Positions 1-11,130 of a DNA stretch of 64,000 bases are shown one piece after another. Position 1 is the stretch's first letter. Every line of letters begins with the position of its first letter. Location of the stretch: positions 1,341,178,915 through 1,341,242,914 of the forward strand of contig OY856409.1 of the NCBI GenBank assembly GCA_963693085.1. Direction: 5' to 3'. The position numbers and the translations under genes are program-made. The stretch comes from Alisma plantago-aquatica (lineage: Eukaryota; Streptophyta; Magnoliopsida; Alismatales; Alismataceae). The notes under the pieces were generated by a model that ran no database searches, was not told the origin of the DNA, and worked only from the letters and a program-made list of their open reading frames with translations.

Positions 1-6
1 GACAAA

Positions 7-705
7 TTGTGCATCACCTATGAAGGCACAAAGCAAGTCAAGGAGGCCAAGATCTACATGTTAAACAACCTTTTAGAGAACTTCAAGATGGACAAGAAAG
101 AAGGGATTATGGAGATGTACTCAAGACTCCATGTCATCATCAATGGGCTGACTGTATTTGGTAACACTTTGGATAGAGGTGTAATCAACTCCAAGAATTT
201 GAGGACTATACCAAAGAGATGGGAGTCAAAGGTCACCTCCATTGAAGAAGTGAGGAGGCTTGATGACATCCCAACTGAAGAGCTCATTAGAAACCTCCAA
301 GCCCATCAGCCAAGGCTTGACAAACAAGAAGAAGAAGCCAAGCAAGAAGAGAAGGAAGCCAAGAAGATCAAAGATAGTGCATTCAAATCACAAGTGGACA
401 CGGTCATCCTTCAACAACAACTTGATTTCCAGACTTCTCCCTCCTCCTCTAGTGAAGATGATGGCCCAAGTGAGCATGAAGCCAACTACATCAAGGGCAA
501 ACACTTCAAGGAAAAGCAAGCCTCCTCCTACTCTACTCCTAGATGCTACAAATGTAGACAAAAGGGGCATGAAAGTGTGAATATCCCAAGTCAAGAAAGT
601 CACACCACAAGGGAAGCTCAAAGAAGGAAGAGGAGTACAAGAAGGAGAGAAAGTATAAGAGAAAGGACAAGAAGGAGAAGATACACAAGAATGAAACTCA
701 TGTAG
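7..705 (+). pseudogene. Copia gag (UBN2-type capsid region with zinc knuckle), 5' partial
   Basis: The 232-residue open frame begins inside the capsid domain. Residues about 1-105 resemble the gag region that packages retrotransposon RNA (motifs such as KRWESKVTSIEE). An acidic/lysine-rich linker follows, then a CCHC-like knuckle near residues 180-195 (CYKCRQKGHE). The final cysteine of CX2CX4HX4C is missing: an isoleucine sits there. The true start lies left of the window, so the first Met here is arbitrary. The frame then continues into an Arg-rich tail that looks frame-shifted relative to the next segment, where the Ser/Glu-rich stretch typical of Sirevirus gag resumes. Confidence 0.8.
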
Positions 706-1734
706 CTTGGGAAGCTTCATCTTCTAACAGCTCAAGCTCCGAAGAAGATGAAGAGTGTCACCTTGCACTCATGATCTCTACTAGTGAAGAAATTGGTGAG
801 GTAAGTGAGGTAAGCTTACATGAGTTATATAAGGAAGCTACCATTGACATGCTTATTTCTACCCGTTCATCTTTTGCTAAATGTAAATCTAAAAGAAAAC
901 GGTTAGGAAAAATTATTGATGATTTATATGCTAAACTTGAAATACTTGAGTTGAATGAGAAAACTCATTTTGAGAGTATTTATAACTTGCAAGGGAAATA
1001 TCTTGGTCTTGAGCTCCAGTATAATGGAGTTGAAGTTGAGAATGGTATCTACCTCAAGAACATTGAAACTCTTAAGGAAGAATACCAAAATTGCCTAAAG
1101 GAGCTTGAACTGATTAAAACTGAAAATGTTGAATTTGAGCTTCTTATTGATGCTCGTAGAGATGTAAGAGATGTATATCTTAAAGAAATCCAAATGCTTA
1201 AATCTGAAAATGCTAGGTTGCTTGGTCAAGTTAATGATTTATCTTATAGACCTATTTTGCTCAGTAATGATGTTGCTTCCATTTCCCTTGAGAAGGATTC
1301 ATATTTAACTAAAGCCCTCTGTCTTGAGGCCGATCTTGTTCATGCTAGAGATGATATTATTATCTAATCTTCTACAATTATTTCTCTAAATGATGATGAT
1401 CATAAATTAAGAGCATCTCTATAGAAATTCCTCAAAGGGAAAAACTCCCTAAATGAAATCCTTGACCATTGTACCAAACAAAGTGGTACTAGAGGTTTGG
1501 GATTCGTAGGGGGAGCACCAAAGGGAAAGAGAAAATCCAAAGGTAAGAAAAAGATAAAGGATACCTATTTCTTTGTAGGGGAGTCTTCTGGTACTAAGAA
1601 TCATATGGTTTGTTCTTGTTGCAAGTGTGATGATCATTACTCTACTTATTGTCCTTACAAGCCTAAGGGGACCAACCCAAAGATGAAATTGGTCTCCAAG
1701 CTAACTCCAGATCCCAAAGTTTGAGTTGGAAACT
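706..1734 (+). pseudogene. Sirevirus gag C-terminal coiled-coil and second Cys-rich segment
   Basis: A Ser/Glu-rich stretch (SSSSEEDEE) leads into the frame 771-1367, a 198-residue Leu/Glu/Lys-rich sequence with heptad-like spacing predicted to form a coiled coil. The frame stops at 1365-1367. Coding resemblance continues through 1440-1724, with a Lys-rich patch (KGKRKSKGKKK) and a CCKCDDHYSTYCPYKP motif that resembles a second zinc knuckle. In Sireviruses this region lies between capsid and protease, and long coiled-coil extensions are typical there. At least two in-frame stops are present. Confidence 0.7.
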
Positions 1735-2156
1735 TACATTCTCCTTTCTTGTAGGAAAAAGGAATATGTATTGTTGATAGTGGCTGCACTAAGCATATGA
1801 TAGGTGATATAAGCCATTTCAACAACTTCACCAAAAAGAAAGGAGGTTCAGTCACATTTGGGGACAATAAGAAAGGTAAAGTCAAAGGTGAGGGTGATGT
1901 AGGTGAATTCTTGTGTATCAATAATGTTCTTTTTGTAGATGGACTACATCACAATTTAATTAGTATTAGTCAATTATTTGACAATGGTTACCTTGTGTTA
2001 TTTACTTCCTTTGAATGCTTAATTCTAGATTCCCTCACCTATCAAGTCATATATAAGGGAACTAGAAGTGGTAATCTTTATGTTATTGTTTTTGACTCTA
2101 TAAAGCCTGTTGTTGGTAGATGCCTAGTAGTCAACTCGAATGATATTTCTCTTTAG
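1735..2156 (+). pseudogene. Copia aspartic protease and pre-integrase region
   Basis: The reading frame carries IVDSGCTKHM at about 1770-1799. This is the copia aspartic protease active-site pattern D-S/T-G, with the catalytic Asp codon at 1776-1778. Downstream are FGDNKKGKVKGEG and LHHNLISISQL, conserved in the copia protease/GAG-pre-integrase region. The enzyme cleaves the gag-pol polyprotein. The first in-frame ATG (1797) lies after the active-site Asp, so the open frame alone hides the motif. A stop at 2154-2156 stands where the family has Trp (TGG to TAG). Confidence 0.8.
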
Positions 2157-3171
2157 CATTGTCAGCTTGGTCATGTAAATATGCATTAGTTGAAGAAGTT
2201 GAGCAAAAAGGACTCGGTCAAGGGGCTTCCCAAATAGGATTTTGAAAAGGATGAGGAATGCCAACATTGTACCCAAGGAAATCAAAGCAAGTCATCCTTC
2301 AAATCCAAAGGAGTCCTTATTACCAAGAGAGCTCTTGAGCTTCTTCACAATGATCTATTTGGACCAATGAGAGCTCAATCACTTCGTGGCTCCAAATATT
2401 GCCTTGTTATTGTCGATGATTTCTCTAGATATACTTAGACCTTCTTTCTCGTTTCTAAGAGTGATACACTTTGTTTTCTCGAGATTTTGTAAACGAGTTG
2501 AGAATGAAGCTTCTTACTGCATCGTTTCCATCTGTAGTGACCATGGAGGAGAATTTTAAAATGAGTTTTTAAAACGTTTTTATCAAGAATCTGGCTATGC
2601 ACACAACTTCTCTTCACCTCGAACACCTCAAAAAAATCAGGTTGTAGAGAGGACGAATATGTCTTTACAGGAGATGACTAGGACCATGCTTCTAGAGTAT
2701 GATACTCCAAAGAAGTTTTGGGCTGAAGCTGTCAGTACCTCATGTTTTGTGCAAAACTGGGTTTTTACTCATCCTTCTTTGAAGAAAACCCCCTATGAGC
2801 TATGGCGTGGTAGAAAGTCTTCTATCGAGTATTTCCATGTTTTTGGATGTCCTTGTTTTGTTTTGAATATGAAAGATTCTCTCGACAAGTTTGATCCAAA
2901 ATCTTACAAGGCTTTCTTTCTTGGCTATAGCACTACTAGCAAGGCTTATAACGTAATTAATGTTGATCTTGCTAAAGTAGAAGAATACATAAATGATAAG
3001 TTTATTGAGACTAACCCCTCTATTCCCAAAGATATTGTTCCAAATGATGATGTTGCAGGTGAAGTAATTCCTATTCTAAAAGAGCTCAACATCACCCAAA
3101 AGGGAAAAGAGGGGTCACTCAAGAAGAAGAGAAAGATGAAGAGAAGAAGGATCCAACCCCACAGTTTGTAA
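2157..3171 (+). pseudogene. Copia integrase (HHCC zinc finger and DDE core), broken
   Basis: It begins with an HCQLGHVN zinc-finger histidine motif at 2157, followed by CQHC near 2250. The catalytic core follows: the first Asp lies in HNDLFGP (about 2347), VIVDDFSRYT is at about 2408-2437, the second Asp in SDHGGEF near 2540, and the Glu in the VVERTN segment near 2645. The open frame 2659-3171 encodes the C-terminal integrase with the usual FGCPCFVL and FLGYS motifs. Stops interrupt the HHCC-to-core region (for example after YT at about 2438, again Trp to stop). The protein inserted element cDNA into chromosomes. Confidence 0.85.
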
Positions 3172-4240
3172 AGAATCATCCAAAGGAACTTATTTTAGGT
3201 GATCTATTTGAAAGAGTGAAGACGTGAGATGTATTCAATAAAGAACAAGCCAACAATGCCTTCATCTCATAACTTGAGCCAATGAACATCAAGGTAGCTC
3301 TTGGGGATGATGAGTGGATCCTAGCTATGTAAGAAGAGTTGGTACAATTTGAAAAGAACAAAGTTTGGACCCTAGTGCCAAGATCAAGTGATAGAAAGAT
3401 CATTGGAACCAAATGGGTCTACTGCAACAAGCTTGATAAAAGTGACAAAGTGGTAAGGAACAAAAGCAAGGTTAGTGGCTCAAGGCTACAATCAACAGGA
3501 AGGTATAGATTTTGATGAAACATATGCACATGTAGCTAGACTTGAGTCCATTTGTATGTTGCTTGTCTTTGCTAGTTATAAAAACTTTCTTCTATATAAA
3601 ATGGATGTTAAAAGTGCATTTTTGAATGGTACAATTGAAGAGAAAGTGTATGTTCCACAACCTCTGAGCATTGAACATGATAGTTTACCTAACCATGCTT
3701 ATTTGTTGCAAAAAGCTCTCTATGGACTCAAACAAGAACCTAGAGCTTGGTATGAGAAATTAGAACTTTTTGTTAAATCATGGGTATATCATGGGCAAAG
3801 TGGATTCTACCTAATTTATAAAACACACTTCTAACAGTTTTCTTATCATACAAATATATGTTGATGATATCACTTTTGGCGGAACTAACCTTGATCTTTG
3901 CAAAGAATTTAGTGATCTTATATAGAGTGAATTCGAGATGAGTATGATGGGTGAACGCACACTCTTCCTCATCTTTCAAATCAAGCAAATAAAAGATGGG
4001 AACTTCATTAACCAAGGCAAATTCACAAGTGAACTACTCAAATGCTTTGGGATGGAGAACACCAAACCGATGAACACACCCATGTCAAACACCGCCAAAC
4101 TTGACAAAGTTGAAGAAGGTGAGAATGTATATGAGAAGCTCTATAGAGATATGATTGGAAGCTTACTTTACTTAACTTCGTTTAGACCTTATATAATGTT
4201 TAGTGTGCTTGTGTGCTCGCTTTCAATCAAATCCTAAGAA
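3172..4240 (+). pseudogene. Copia reverse transcriptase, broken
   Basis: RT motifs are in order: AQGYNQQEGIDFDETYAHVA (3475), MDVKSAFLNG (about 3601), LYGLKQEPRAWYEKL (about 3718) and the catalytic YVDD (3857-3868). The FEMSMMGE segment and the N-T-P-M connection region follow up to 4240. The YVDD lies outside any long ORF because of a frameshift at about 3830 and a stop at about 3922. Other stops sit at about 3225, 3270 and 3330, all in codons where the family has Arg or Gln. The polymerase copied element RNA into cDNA. Confidence 0.85.
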
Positions 4241-4820
4241 ATCACATCTTATAGTTGTTAAGAGGATTTTAAGTTACTTAGCCAAAACCCAAAAATTTAA
4301 ACTATGGTATCCCAAGTCAAGGGACTTTACTCTTACTACTTATAGTGATGCAGATTATGTAGGGTGCTTGATTAATAAAAAGTACACAAGGGGCACTTGC
4401 TTTCTCCTAGGACCATGCTTGGTGTCTTGGTTTTCCAAGAAATAGAGCATAGTGGCATTATCAACCACTGAGGCTGAATACATTGCAGCCGAGAGTTGTT
4501 GTGCCCAGGTTCTATGGATGAAGCAAATTCTCCAAGACTTTAACATTCAATTTGATTCTTCTCCTATCTATTATGATAATACTAGTGCAATTAACTTGTC
4601 ATATAATCCTATCTTACATAGTAGAGCTAAACATATTGAGGTTCACCATCATTTTCTCTGTGATCACATTGTCAAGAAGGATATCTATATCACGCATGTG
4701 GACATGGAAAATCATTTGGTGGACATTTTCACTAAACCTCTAGCTAGAGCGCAATTTAACTTTATTAGATCAAAACTGCTCATAACTGCTTTGAATAAAT
4801 CTAATATGCCTTCTAGCTAG
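4203..4820 (+). pseudogene. Copia RNase H domain, broken
   Basis: Two frames cover the domain. The first carries the SDADYVGC motif (about 4345-4370) and WFSKK before a stop at 4443-4445. The second resumes with ALSTTEAEYIAAESC (about 4452-4500), YYDNTSAINLS, the HIEVHHHF motif and IFTKPLARAQF near the C terminus. These are the conserved acidic and terminal motifs of copia RNase H, which degrades the RNA strand during reverse transcription. The stop between KK and SIVALS fits Gln to stop (CAG to TAG). The polyprotein ends at 4818-4820. Confidence 0.85.
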
Positions 4821-5430
4821 TTGACATAAATCCTATATGTTTTGCCTATGTTTTGATCACCATTGCTTGCTAATATGCTAAAATTTCAAATTTTCATGTT
4901 CATTTTGCCTTGTTTTCTCTTGTTTTTTTGGTATTTTTTTGCAAACACATGTTTTACCGCAATATAGTACTCGATGATGAGTGATATGTGCCTAAGTATG
5001 TTCAAAATATATAATGGACTAGATTTTTTTTAATTAGCACTCTAATGGATAGAAACTAGGATTTCTAAGTTTAGGTCAGGTTGACCAGCGGTCGAGTTGC
5101 CAACTCGACCAATCAGAGGACGAGAGCTTTTTTAAAGGGCCTATGAGTCGAATTTACGACTTCATATAACTCGACCGATGGCCAGGCTGGAGCAAATTTA
5201 AAATGAGTTCGGCCTACTATTCTCCCTCTCAACTAGAAAAAAGTCATTCGATCTGACCTCCAGCTCTCCTTAGCTCTCAACCCTAGCCCCGACCTTCCTC
5301 TCCCTATCCCTAGCTCGACCTAGCTAGCTTGACCTCCCTTGACCTTCCCCCTTGCTAACCTAGGTCTTTGGATGAGTTTTGGTGGTAAGTCTTTAGCTTT
5401 TTCTCTCTCCTTCCTCTACTTTTCATCTCT
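4821..5430 (+). other. Spacer between pol and the downstream ORF of the Sirevirus-like element
   Basis: No coding signal is visible. The stretch is T-rich at first, then pyrimidine-rich (5220-5410). It holds a perfect 10-bp inverted repeat with a 1-nt spacer at 5090-5110 (GGTCGAGTTG / CAACTCGACC), with partial copies of the CTCGACC word at about 5170 and 5320. Sireviruses usually have a spacer here before the env-like ORF. Confidence 0.6.
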
Positions 5431-6185
5431 ATGGCATACAATAGGAGGAAGAGGGCCGCCCCAACTAATGCATCTTCATCTTCATCCACCTCTGCTTGAT
5501 TTCATTTGATGACACTTTCTTTGTCTCAAATGAGGCTCTAAATAGGTATAACGAGCTCCTTCCCCGGAATCATTTCCCTTTTTCAGCCCTATTTGAGCCT
5601 AGACCACGAAGACAAGAGGTCATAGATCAAGTAGAGGAGTTTCTTTATGATCACCATCTCTCTGCTTTGGGTGTTGAACGCGCATGCTGTAACAATTCCA
5701 TCACCAACACCAAAGCAGTTCAGGAATTCTATGCTAACTTGTGTTGGAATTATGACACCTTCGTACCCCTACCTAATACTCAAGTAGTCCTCACATCTAT
5801 GATAGACGTGAAGAAATTTCAAGTCTCTGAGGATATCATGAACATTTTCTTTTTAATTACTGAAGTGACAGACACCTGGCGTAAGAACTACCTAGAGTAT
5901 TTTGACTTAGTTGAGCCTAAGGCCTTCTACAAGCAATATGATCTTATTCTCCATGACATTCATAAGTTCTTGAAGAAGCCTCAATTCCCATATAGGAATA
6001 AGTGCACCCTTCCCTCCTCTGCTTGGGACCTCAAGAGACGCATCCTCACCTTAGTTGTTAACGAAAATATTCACCCAAAGAAGAATCAAACTGAGATTGC
6101 AGAAATTACTGCGGTGATCATGTATTGTCTCTTAAAGAACATCAAAGTCAAGTGGTGTAAGGAGGCAAGATCACCCCCTTACTAA
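5431..6185 (+). pseudogene. Env-like / putative plant transposon protein ORF after pol
   Basis: An ATG at 5431 opens a frame beginning MAYNRRKRAAPTNASSSSS. It hits TGA at about 5497 and the coding continues in another frame (open from TTG 5496 to 6185, 229 residues), so one small indel near 5490 breaks it. Recognisable elements are FVSNEALNRYNELL near the start and AVQEFYANL in the middle. Both resemble the plant transposon-associated domain seen in several LTR retrotransposon families. Its function is unknown and no membrane segment or signal peptide is evident. Its position downstream of copia pol matches the env-like ORF of Sireviruses. It may be cut off at about 6180 by a later insertion. 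Confidence 0.55.
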
Positions 6186-8300
6186 AAATGAATTTTAAGA
6201 ATAAAACATCCATTCCAAATACACTCAAAGGTATGCTGGAATAGGTGCAAAATTTTCAAACTTCAATAAATGGTATGCAAAAGACCAAAGTATAGCAGTG
6301 AAATAAAAATAATGACTATATTCAATTTTCATAAAAGATTTCAAAAGTACATCATAATATCCCATAAGAGTTTACAACAATGATACAACATAAGGATCTA
6401 ATTAGAGAGAAATCTAAACCATAACAACTTTGTCTCCAAGCTTTAACTCCTTAAGCTAGTCCAAAACTTCATGCCTTATTATCCAAATCCTTCACCTAGG
6501 GTTGGAAGCATACCCCAGCAAGAAGAGAAAATAGATGACATCAGCAAAGGATGGTATGTGCATACTAAATAGGAAATTGAGCAATATATGGAATAAAGGA
6601 CAAAAAAGTGTAAAGGCTTCCCATGAAAAAGATAAGGACAACCCAAGTGGGCATCAATATAAATGATTTGCAATAACAAAAGAGATACTTGTCATAATTA
6701 AACAAAAAATGGTGATACACAAGCACATATCATAACCATCATCCTACATGCATGTGAGATAAGCATAACACTAGAATATTATAAAGACAAAGGCGGCAAA
6801 AAATCACACATCTTAAAACCTAATAGAGAAAGGAATACTTCCAATCTCCCAAATATATAAAACATGGGCCAAGGATCACACATCTTGCCCTGGGTATGAG
6901 GTTCCTTTCCATCCCAAAAGAGCAGGAAATATCACATTTGCTCGGCAGGAAATAACACATATTCCATAAAAACCAATGCAATTACACTACTCTAGTGCTA
7001 CTGAATCACGCAACATGTTAAATGTAGAGGCAAGTAGAAAGTATAATCAGAATATATAAACAAGTCGCCACATAAGTGATCAACATATACATCCACCTCA
7101 AAAGTGGGCAAAAGACATCACATGTCATCTTTTAGAGTTCCATCATGAACAAAGCATAAGATAAGAGTTTAAAAGAATATCCATGATCACACAATCAATA
7201 TCAAATAAGGTAGTTCACATGAACCATGATTTTCAAAAGAAAAGACATTGTGTATAGGCTAATGTCTATAGGACAAAGAGAATGAATAAGCATAGGTGAA
7301 TTGGTCAACACAAAAGAATAGGGGATACATCATACCTCAACTTTAGAGTCTAAACAGTCCAAGACAGTCCTAGATCCAAGCCTAGGCCTCCAAAGAACAT
7401 CTAGTGAAGGTGGATAGGTCCAATAAGTAAGGTTCCCAGGCTTAGAGAGGCTGGTTTCTCCAACAAAGCTCCTATACCAAGCAAGAAGCACCTTCTCCAC
7501 TTTAGAGGTGAAAAACCCTAACAAAAAACATGGAGATGAGGTGTTTATGGGTTCTAGGTGAGGTTTCACCTTGGAAGGCCATGGTTCCAACCTGGAGGAA
7601 GATGTAAGGAAGACTAACAACATGAAAATAGGGAAGGAAAGGAGGATACTTAGTAGTTTTGGTCAAAATCACCAAGGAGGAGCTTAAGAAATCATAAATA
7701 GAGAATTTTGGAACCCTAGGAGTCTTCTTCACCAAGGTAGGCACCTCCTTTTACCTTGGGACAACACCTTTGTGGAAAACTAGAGTAGGAATGATGCTCT
7801 AAGATAGAGTAAATAAAGGAGAGCAAGAGTTTTTGAATTGGGAGTTGGGAAGGGGTAGATATGGCTATATAAAGAAAGAGGTCAAGTATGAGGTGTCTAT
7901 GAGACTCTCCATGTGTCATGTATAAGGGTGTCCATGGACATGCAAGCCTTTATGGATAAGAAAGAATTCAAGAACAAGGTGTCAAGTTACTTTCCATGTG
8001 TATAACGCTAAGGGTGCCTATGGACATGCAAACCTTTATGGATAAGGAAGAAGTCAGGAATGAGGTGTCCATGGAGCTTTCCATGTGTCCTTAGCCTAGG
8101 GATTTCATTGCCATGCAAGAGGACAGCTCATAGAGGCTTCTTGAATATCAAATGTCAGTTTATGGACACTTATAGGCCACACCAACTGACCTCCAATCAA
8201 AGAAATAACCCCAATGGTTGATAGCATCTAAAGATAAGCTCATTTATAAAGAGGGTAATCCCTAAAATGCCCTTGGAAAGAAACACCTTCAAACCAAGGT
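6186..8300. other. Unclassified, LTR-like intergenic repeat DNA, no gene
   Basis: No supported coding frame. On the minus strand a TATATAG-like box near 7865-7880 is followed by a pyrimidine-rich stretch and CCTAGGGTTCC-like words, so this could be a minus-oriented LTR inserted at about 6180. That is inference: no termini or target-site duplication were found. A tandem 86-bp repeat lies near its right end. Confidence 0.35.
7891..8130. repeat. 86-bp direct tandem repeat, about 2.7 copies
   Basis: The words AGGTGTC...CTTTCCATGTGT and GGACATGCAAACCTTTATGG recur with starts at 7891, 7977 and 8063, exactly 86 bp apart. The first two units are closest. The third decays after CCATGTGTCC. Confidence 0.8.
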
Positions 8301-8940
8301 GCAAATAGGTACCCCATGGTTCAAAAACTTAGTTGTTTGAGCAATGTTTGCTTATTTTGGACCAAAGTGCAATTTACCCAAAGTAAGAGGTTATATTGCA
8401 ATATGTCACATGTAGAGCATTTTTTTAGTTCTCTTGCATCATTATAAAGAGAATGATGTTGTGGGGCACCTTATGGAGGACCTATGTTCCAAGTTTGAGC
8501 TTAGTTCGTTGATGATTGTGCTTTATGTGCTAGTTTCGGTGTAAATTACAAATTACCCAAAGTAGAGGGTCAATATGCAATTTATCAGCTCTAGAGTCTT
8601 CTTGATTCTGTTTGGCATCATCTAGAACATGTATGGAGGTAGGGGCGCCTTGTTTGTCGATATATGAGGAGTGACATCTCTATATGGTCCTTATAACATA
8701 TATGTGTCACATATGCCACCTTGTCCTTTAGTGTATCGGCTAGGGCTTGGAGGTATGTCACCCAAGAGGAGTGTATCGGCCATAGAAGTTTCCCAGCTGC
8801 ATGATACACATTCTATAGTGTATCACCAGGCCATGCAAGAGCAGCTAGGGTGGCAACAAGTGGCGTTAAGTGCTAGAGCAAGTGGCATCTTGGTTTATGT
8901 GGTTATGACACCTCTCCCTTACTACCTCTCTCTTTCTTGG

Positions 8941-8950
8941 TGTATATAAC
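8941..8950 (+). promoter_or_regulatory. TATA box of LTR A
   Basis: TGTATATAAC sits at the same place relative to conserved flanks as GTATATAAG in LTR B, and is followed about 30 bp later by pyrimidine-rich sequence. It marks the U3/R boundary and confirms + orientation. Confidence 0.55.
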
Positions 8951-9639
8951 TCCCTTCCTCCTTGACCAAGTGCTCCCTTTCGGCCACCTTCCTTCCCCTA
9001 CCTGTATGGGATGAGCATGGAAGCTTTGGGAGCTAAGGAAGACTCCCATGGAGGATGGAGGGGCGAGCTCCTTTTCCATGGAAACTCCTTGCTCAAGATC
9101 CGACCTTGGTGAGTCATGCTTCTTTGCTAGCTTTTCCTTGTGCTTTCTTCTTCACCTTCCTCTTCCCCTCTCGGCCATGGATAGTCCCTTGATGTTAGAA
9201 AGCAAGGCCGTGGTTATCTCCCCTCTTTTCTTCTTCTTGAGCTATACATAACCATGGTTTCTTCTTCTTCTTCTTCTTCCTTTGTTTCTTGAGGTGATGA
9301 TGATGGTGTCGAAGGCATGTTTGGAGCCTTGGATGGGTGATGTTCTTGGGGAGGAACGTGGGTTTTCTGCTTGGACCAAGAATCTTGATGCCTTTCATGG
9401 AGATCATCTTAAGGCGGGTTACATACCTCTTAACCATCTCTATTATGTTCACCCTTCTTATGTGCACATATTGGATCTTGTAATTAATTTGGTACCTTTC
9501 TCCATGACAATTATATATATGGAATTTAGAATCTGATCTAATGGAAATGGTCATGTTTTATTACTGCTTTATTCTTGTTTATCTTGTGTATAATGGTTGT
9601 GGGTGACTTGAGGTTGAAGATGACCCACCCAATAGGGTG

Positions 9640-11130
9640 CCTGCACGATATAATGGTTGCACGATATAGTGCCTTGCCCGTTAGGTCTTGTTTTGGTGGT
9701 GGGCACATGAATGATATCGCTTGGACTTGAGAGGTGAGCCATGCTCTAGTAGCTTGGGCAAAACCCCTCTCTCTCCTTGGTTGATGAAGGGTGAACCTAT
9801 GGTCTAGGTGTTTGGACGTTAGGGTGAGTTGGTTGGCCGATAGGGTGTTGCTCTACCCCTGTTGCCCGTTATGCTAAAGGTTGTGCAAGACCCCTCTCAC
9901 TTGGTTGTTGAGAGGTGAGACAACTTTGGTATTTTTGGATGATATGATGTGGTGACCGATACCTCTTTCATATCCTAGGGTTAGGGTTTGGACGATATGG
10001 TTGGTGGACACCTAGTTGGTCTCTTGGCCGACATGTAAACCCTAACCTTAATGTCATGGCCGATATGCAGCTTCAACCCTAACTTGGGAGATATGGTTGT
10101 CCTAGGTGACATAGATGATCTACCCTTTGTTGCATGACATGGTCTTGAGTAGATAGAGAACCAGCTTGGTATGGTCCTTGTGCCCTTGCAAGATACACCC
10201 TTTTGGTTCCCTGAGCAATACCTCCTCATCTAGGGTTGCCTTGGACGGTATGTTAAGTAAAGCTCTGTTAATCTTGTTACCCGATATAACTCTTAACCAT
10301 GGTAGTGTTGTTGGGCGATATGGATAGGTCTTGAGCCTAGAAAGGTGAAACCCTAGGTGGGCGATACCATGGCTGCTCCCCCGACCGTTATGAGTGTGGT
10401 GGAGGGGCTTTTGTGTTGGGCATGAGGTTTGTGCTTGCACGCCACTCTCTAGTGAGTTGCCCGATATGGTGCCTTAGTGGTCACCCTGCTCGTGGACGAC
10501 ATGGAGCTTTAAGTTATAGAGTTTCCCTAACCCTAAGCTGACTAATAGGGGTACTCTTGTTGTGATGTTTTCCTTGGGCGATATGCTAGGTGGCCAATAT
10601 GGTGCTCCATGAGTGACAAGGATATGAGGATGGGTGATATGGACGGTCCCTTGATATGCCTTGCCCGACACATGGTCTCTCTCTTAGATGGTTACCCAAA
10701 TGAGTTCGTACTTGATATCTTGGATGGTCCTAGGGTTGAGGTTTGGCCATTACATGTGTTAAGCTTGATATGACCTTGGACGATAGGGTACCATGGGCAT
10801 CATGGCAACGTTGTAGTAGTGAATCTTGGGGGGTATGAGGACCCTTGAGCATCTTGATGTGTTAACCAAGTGGGTGTGCTTGTTGGGCACCATGATCTTG
10901 GCCGATATGGCCCTAGGCGATAGAGTGTTGATGGTTGCCTGATATGAAACCCTAACCCTAATGAGCGGTAGGGTTTTGGGCGATAGGGGAAACCCATGTG
11001 TTGCATGACACGCACCCTTGCACCTGGTTGTCTGATATCACCATGCACATGGATGCATGATATAGCTCATATCTCTAGTTGCTCGATACCCCCCTTTGTG
11101 CATGAATGTATGACATGCTTGTAGCCGACA
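9640..11130 (+). repeat. Dispersed CGATATGG short-repeat array inside LTR A
   Basis: About 25 variants of a GGNCGATATGG core (also CGATAGGG, CGACATGG, CGATACC) recur every 30-100 bp, often preceded by TTG and G/C-rich sequence and interspersed with AACCCTAACC words. The spacing is irregular, so it is a degenerate interspersed array, not a clean satellite. It lies downstream of the AAGGCGGGTT block, the same place where LTR B carries an unrelated 26-bp array. Confidence 0.7.

Larger units (their letters stand above)
1..6185 (+). mobile_element. Degenerate Sirevirus-like Ty1/copia retrotransposon, 5' end outside window
   Basis: Seen: gag, protease, integrase, reverse transcriptase and RNase H remnants follow one another on the + strand in copia order (integrase before RT), followed by an extra ORF. 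The gag-side coiled-coil stretch, the pol motifs and the extra downstream ORF fit the Sirevirus/Maximus (SIRE) lineage as known from plants. The 5' LTR and gag start lie left of the window and no 3' LTR was identified, so the element is probably interrupted near 6180. Many in-frame stops and several frameshifts show it is dead. Lineage assignment is inference from motif resemblance. Confidence 0.85.

Noticed and set aside
5496..6185. A retroviral envelope protein
   Set aside because: No signal peptide, transmembrane segment or cleavage site is visible. The name env-like refers only to its position after pol.
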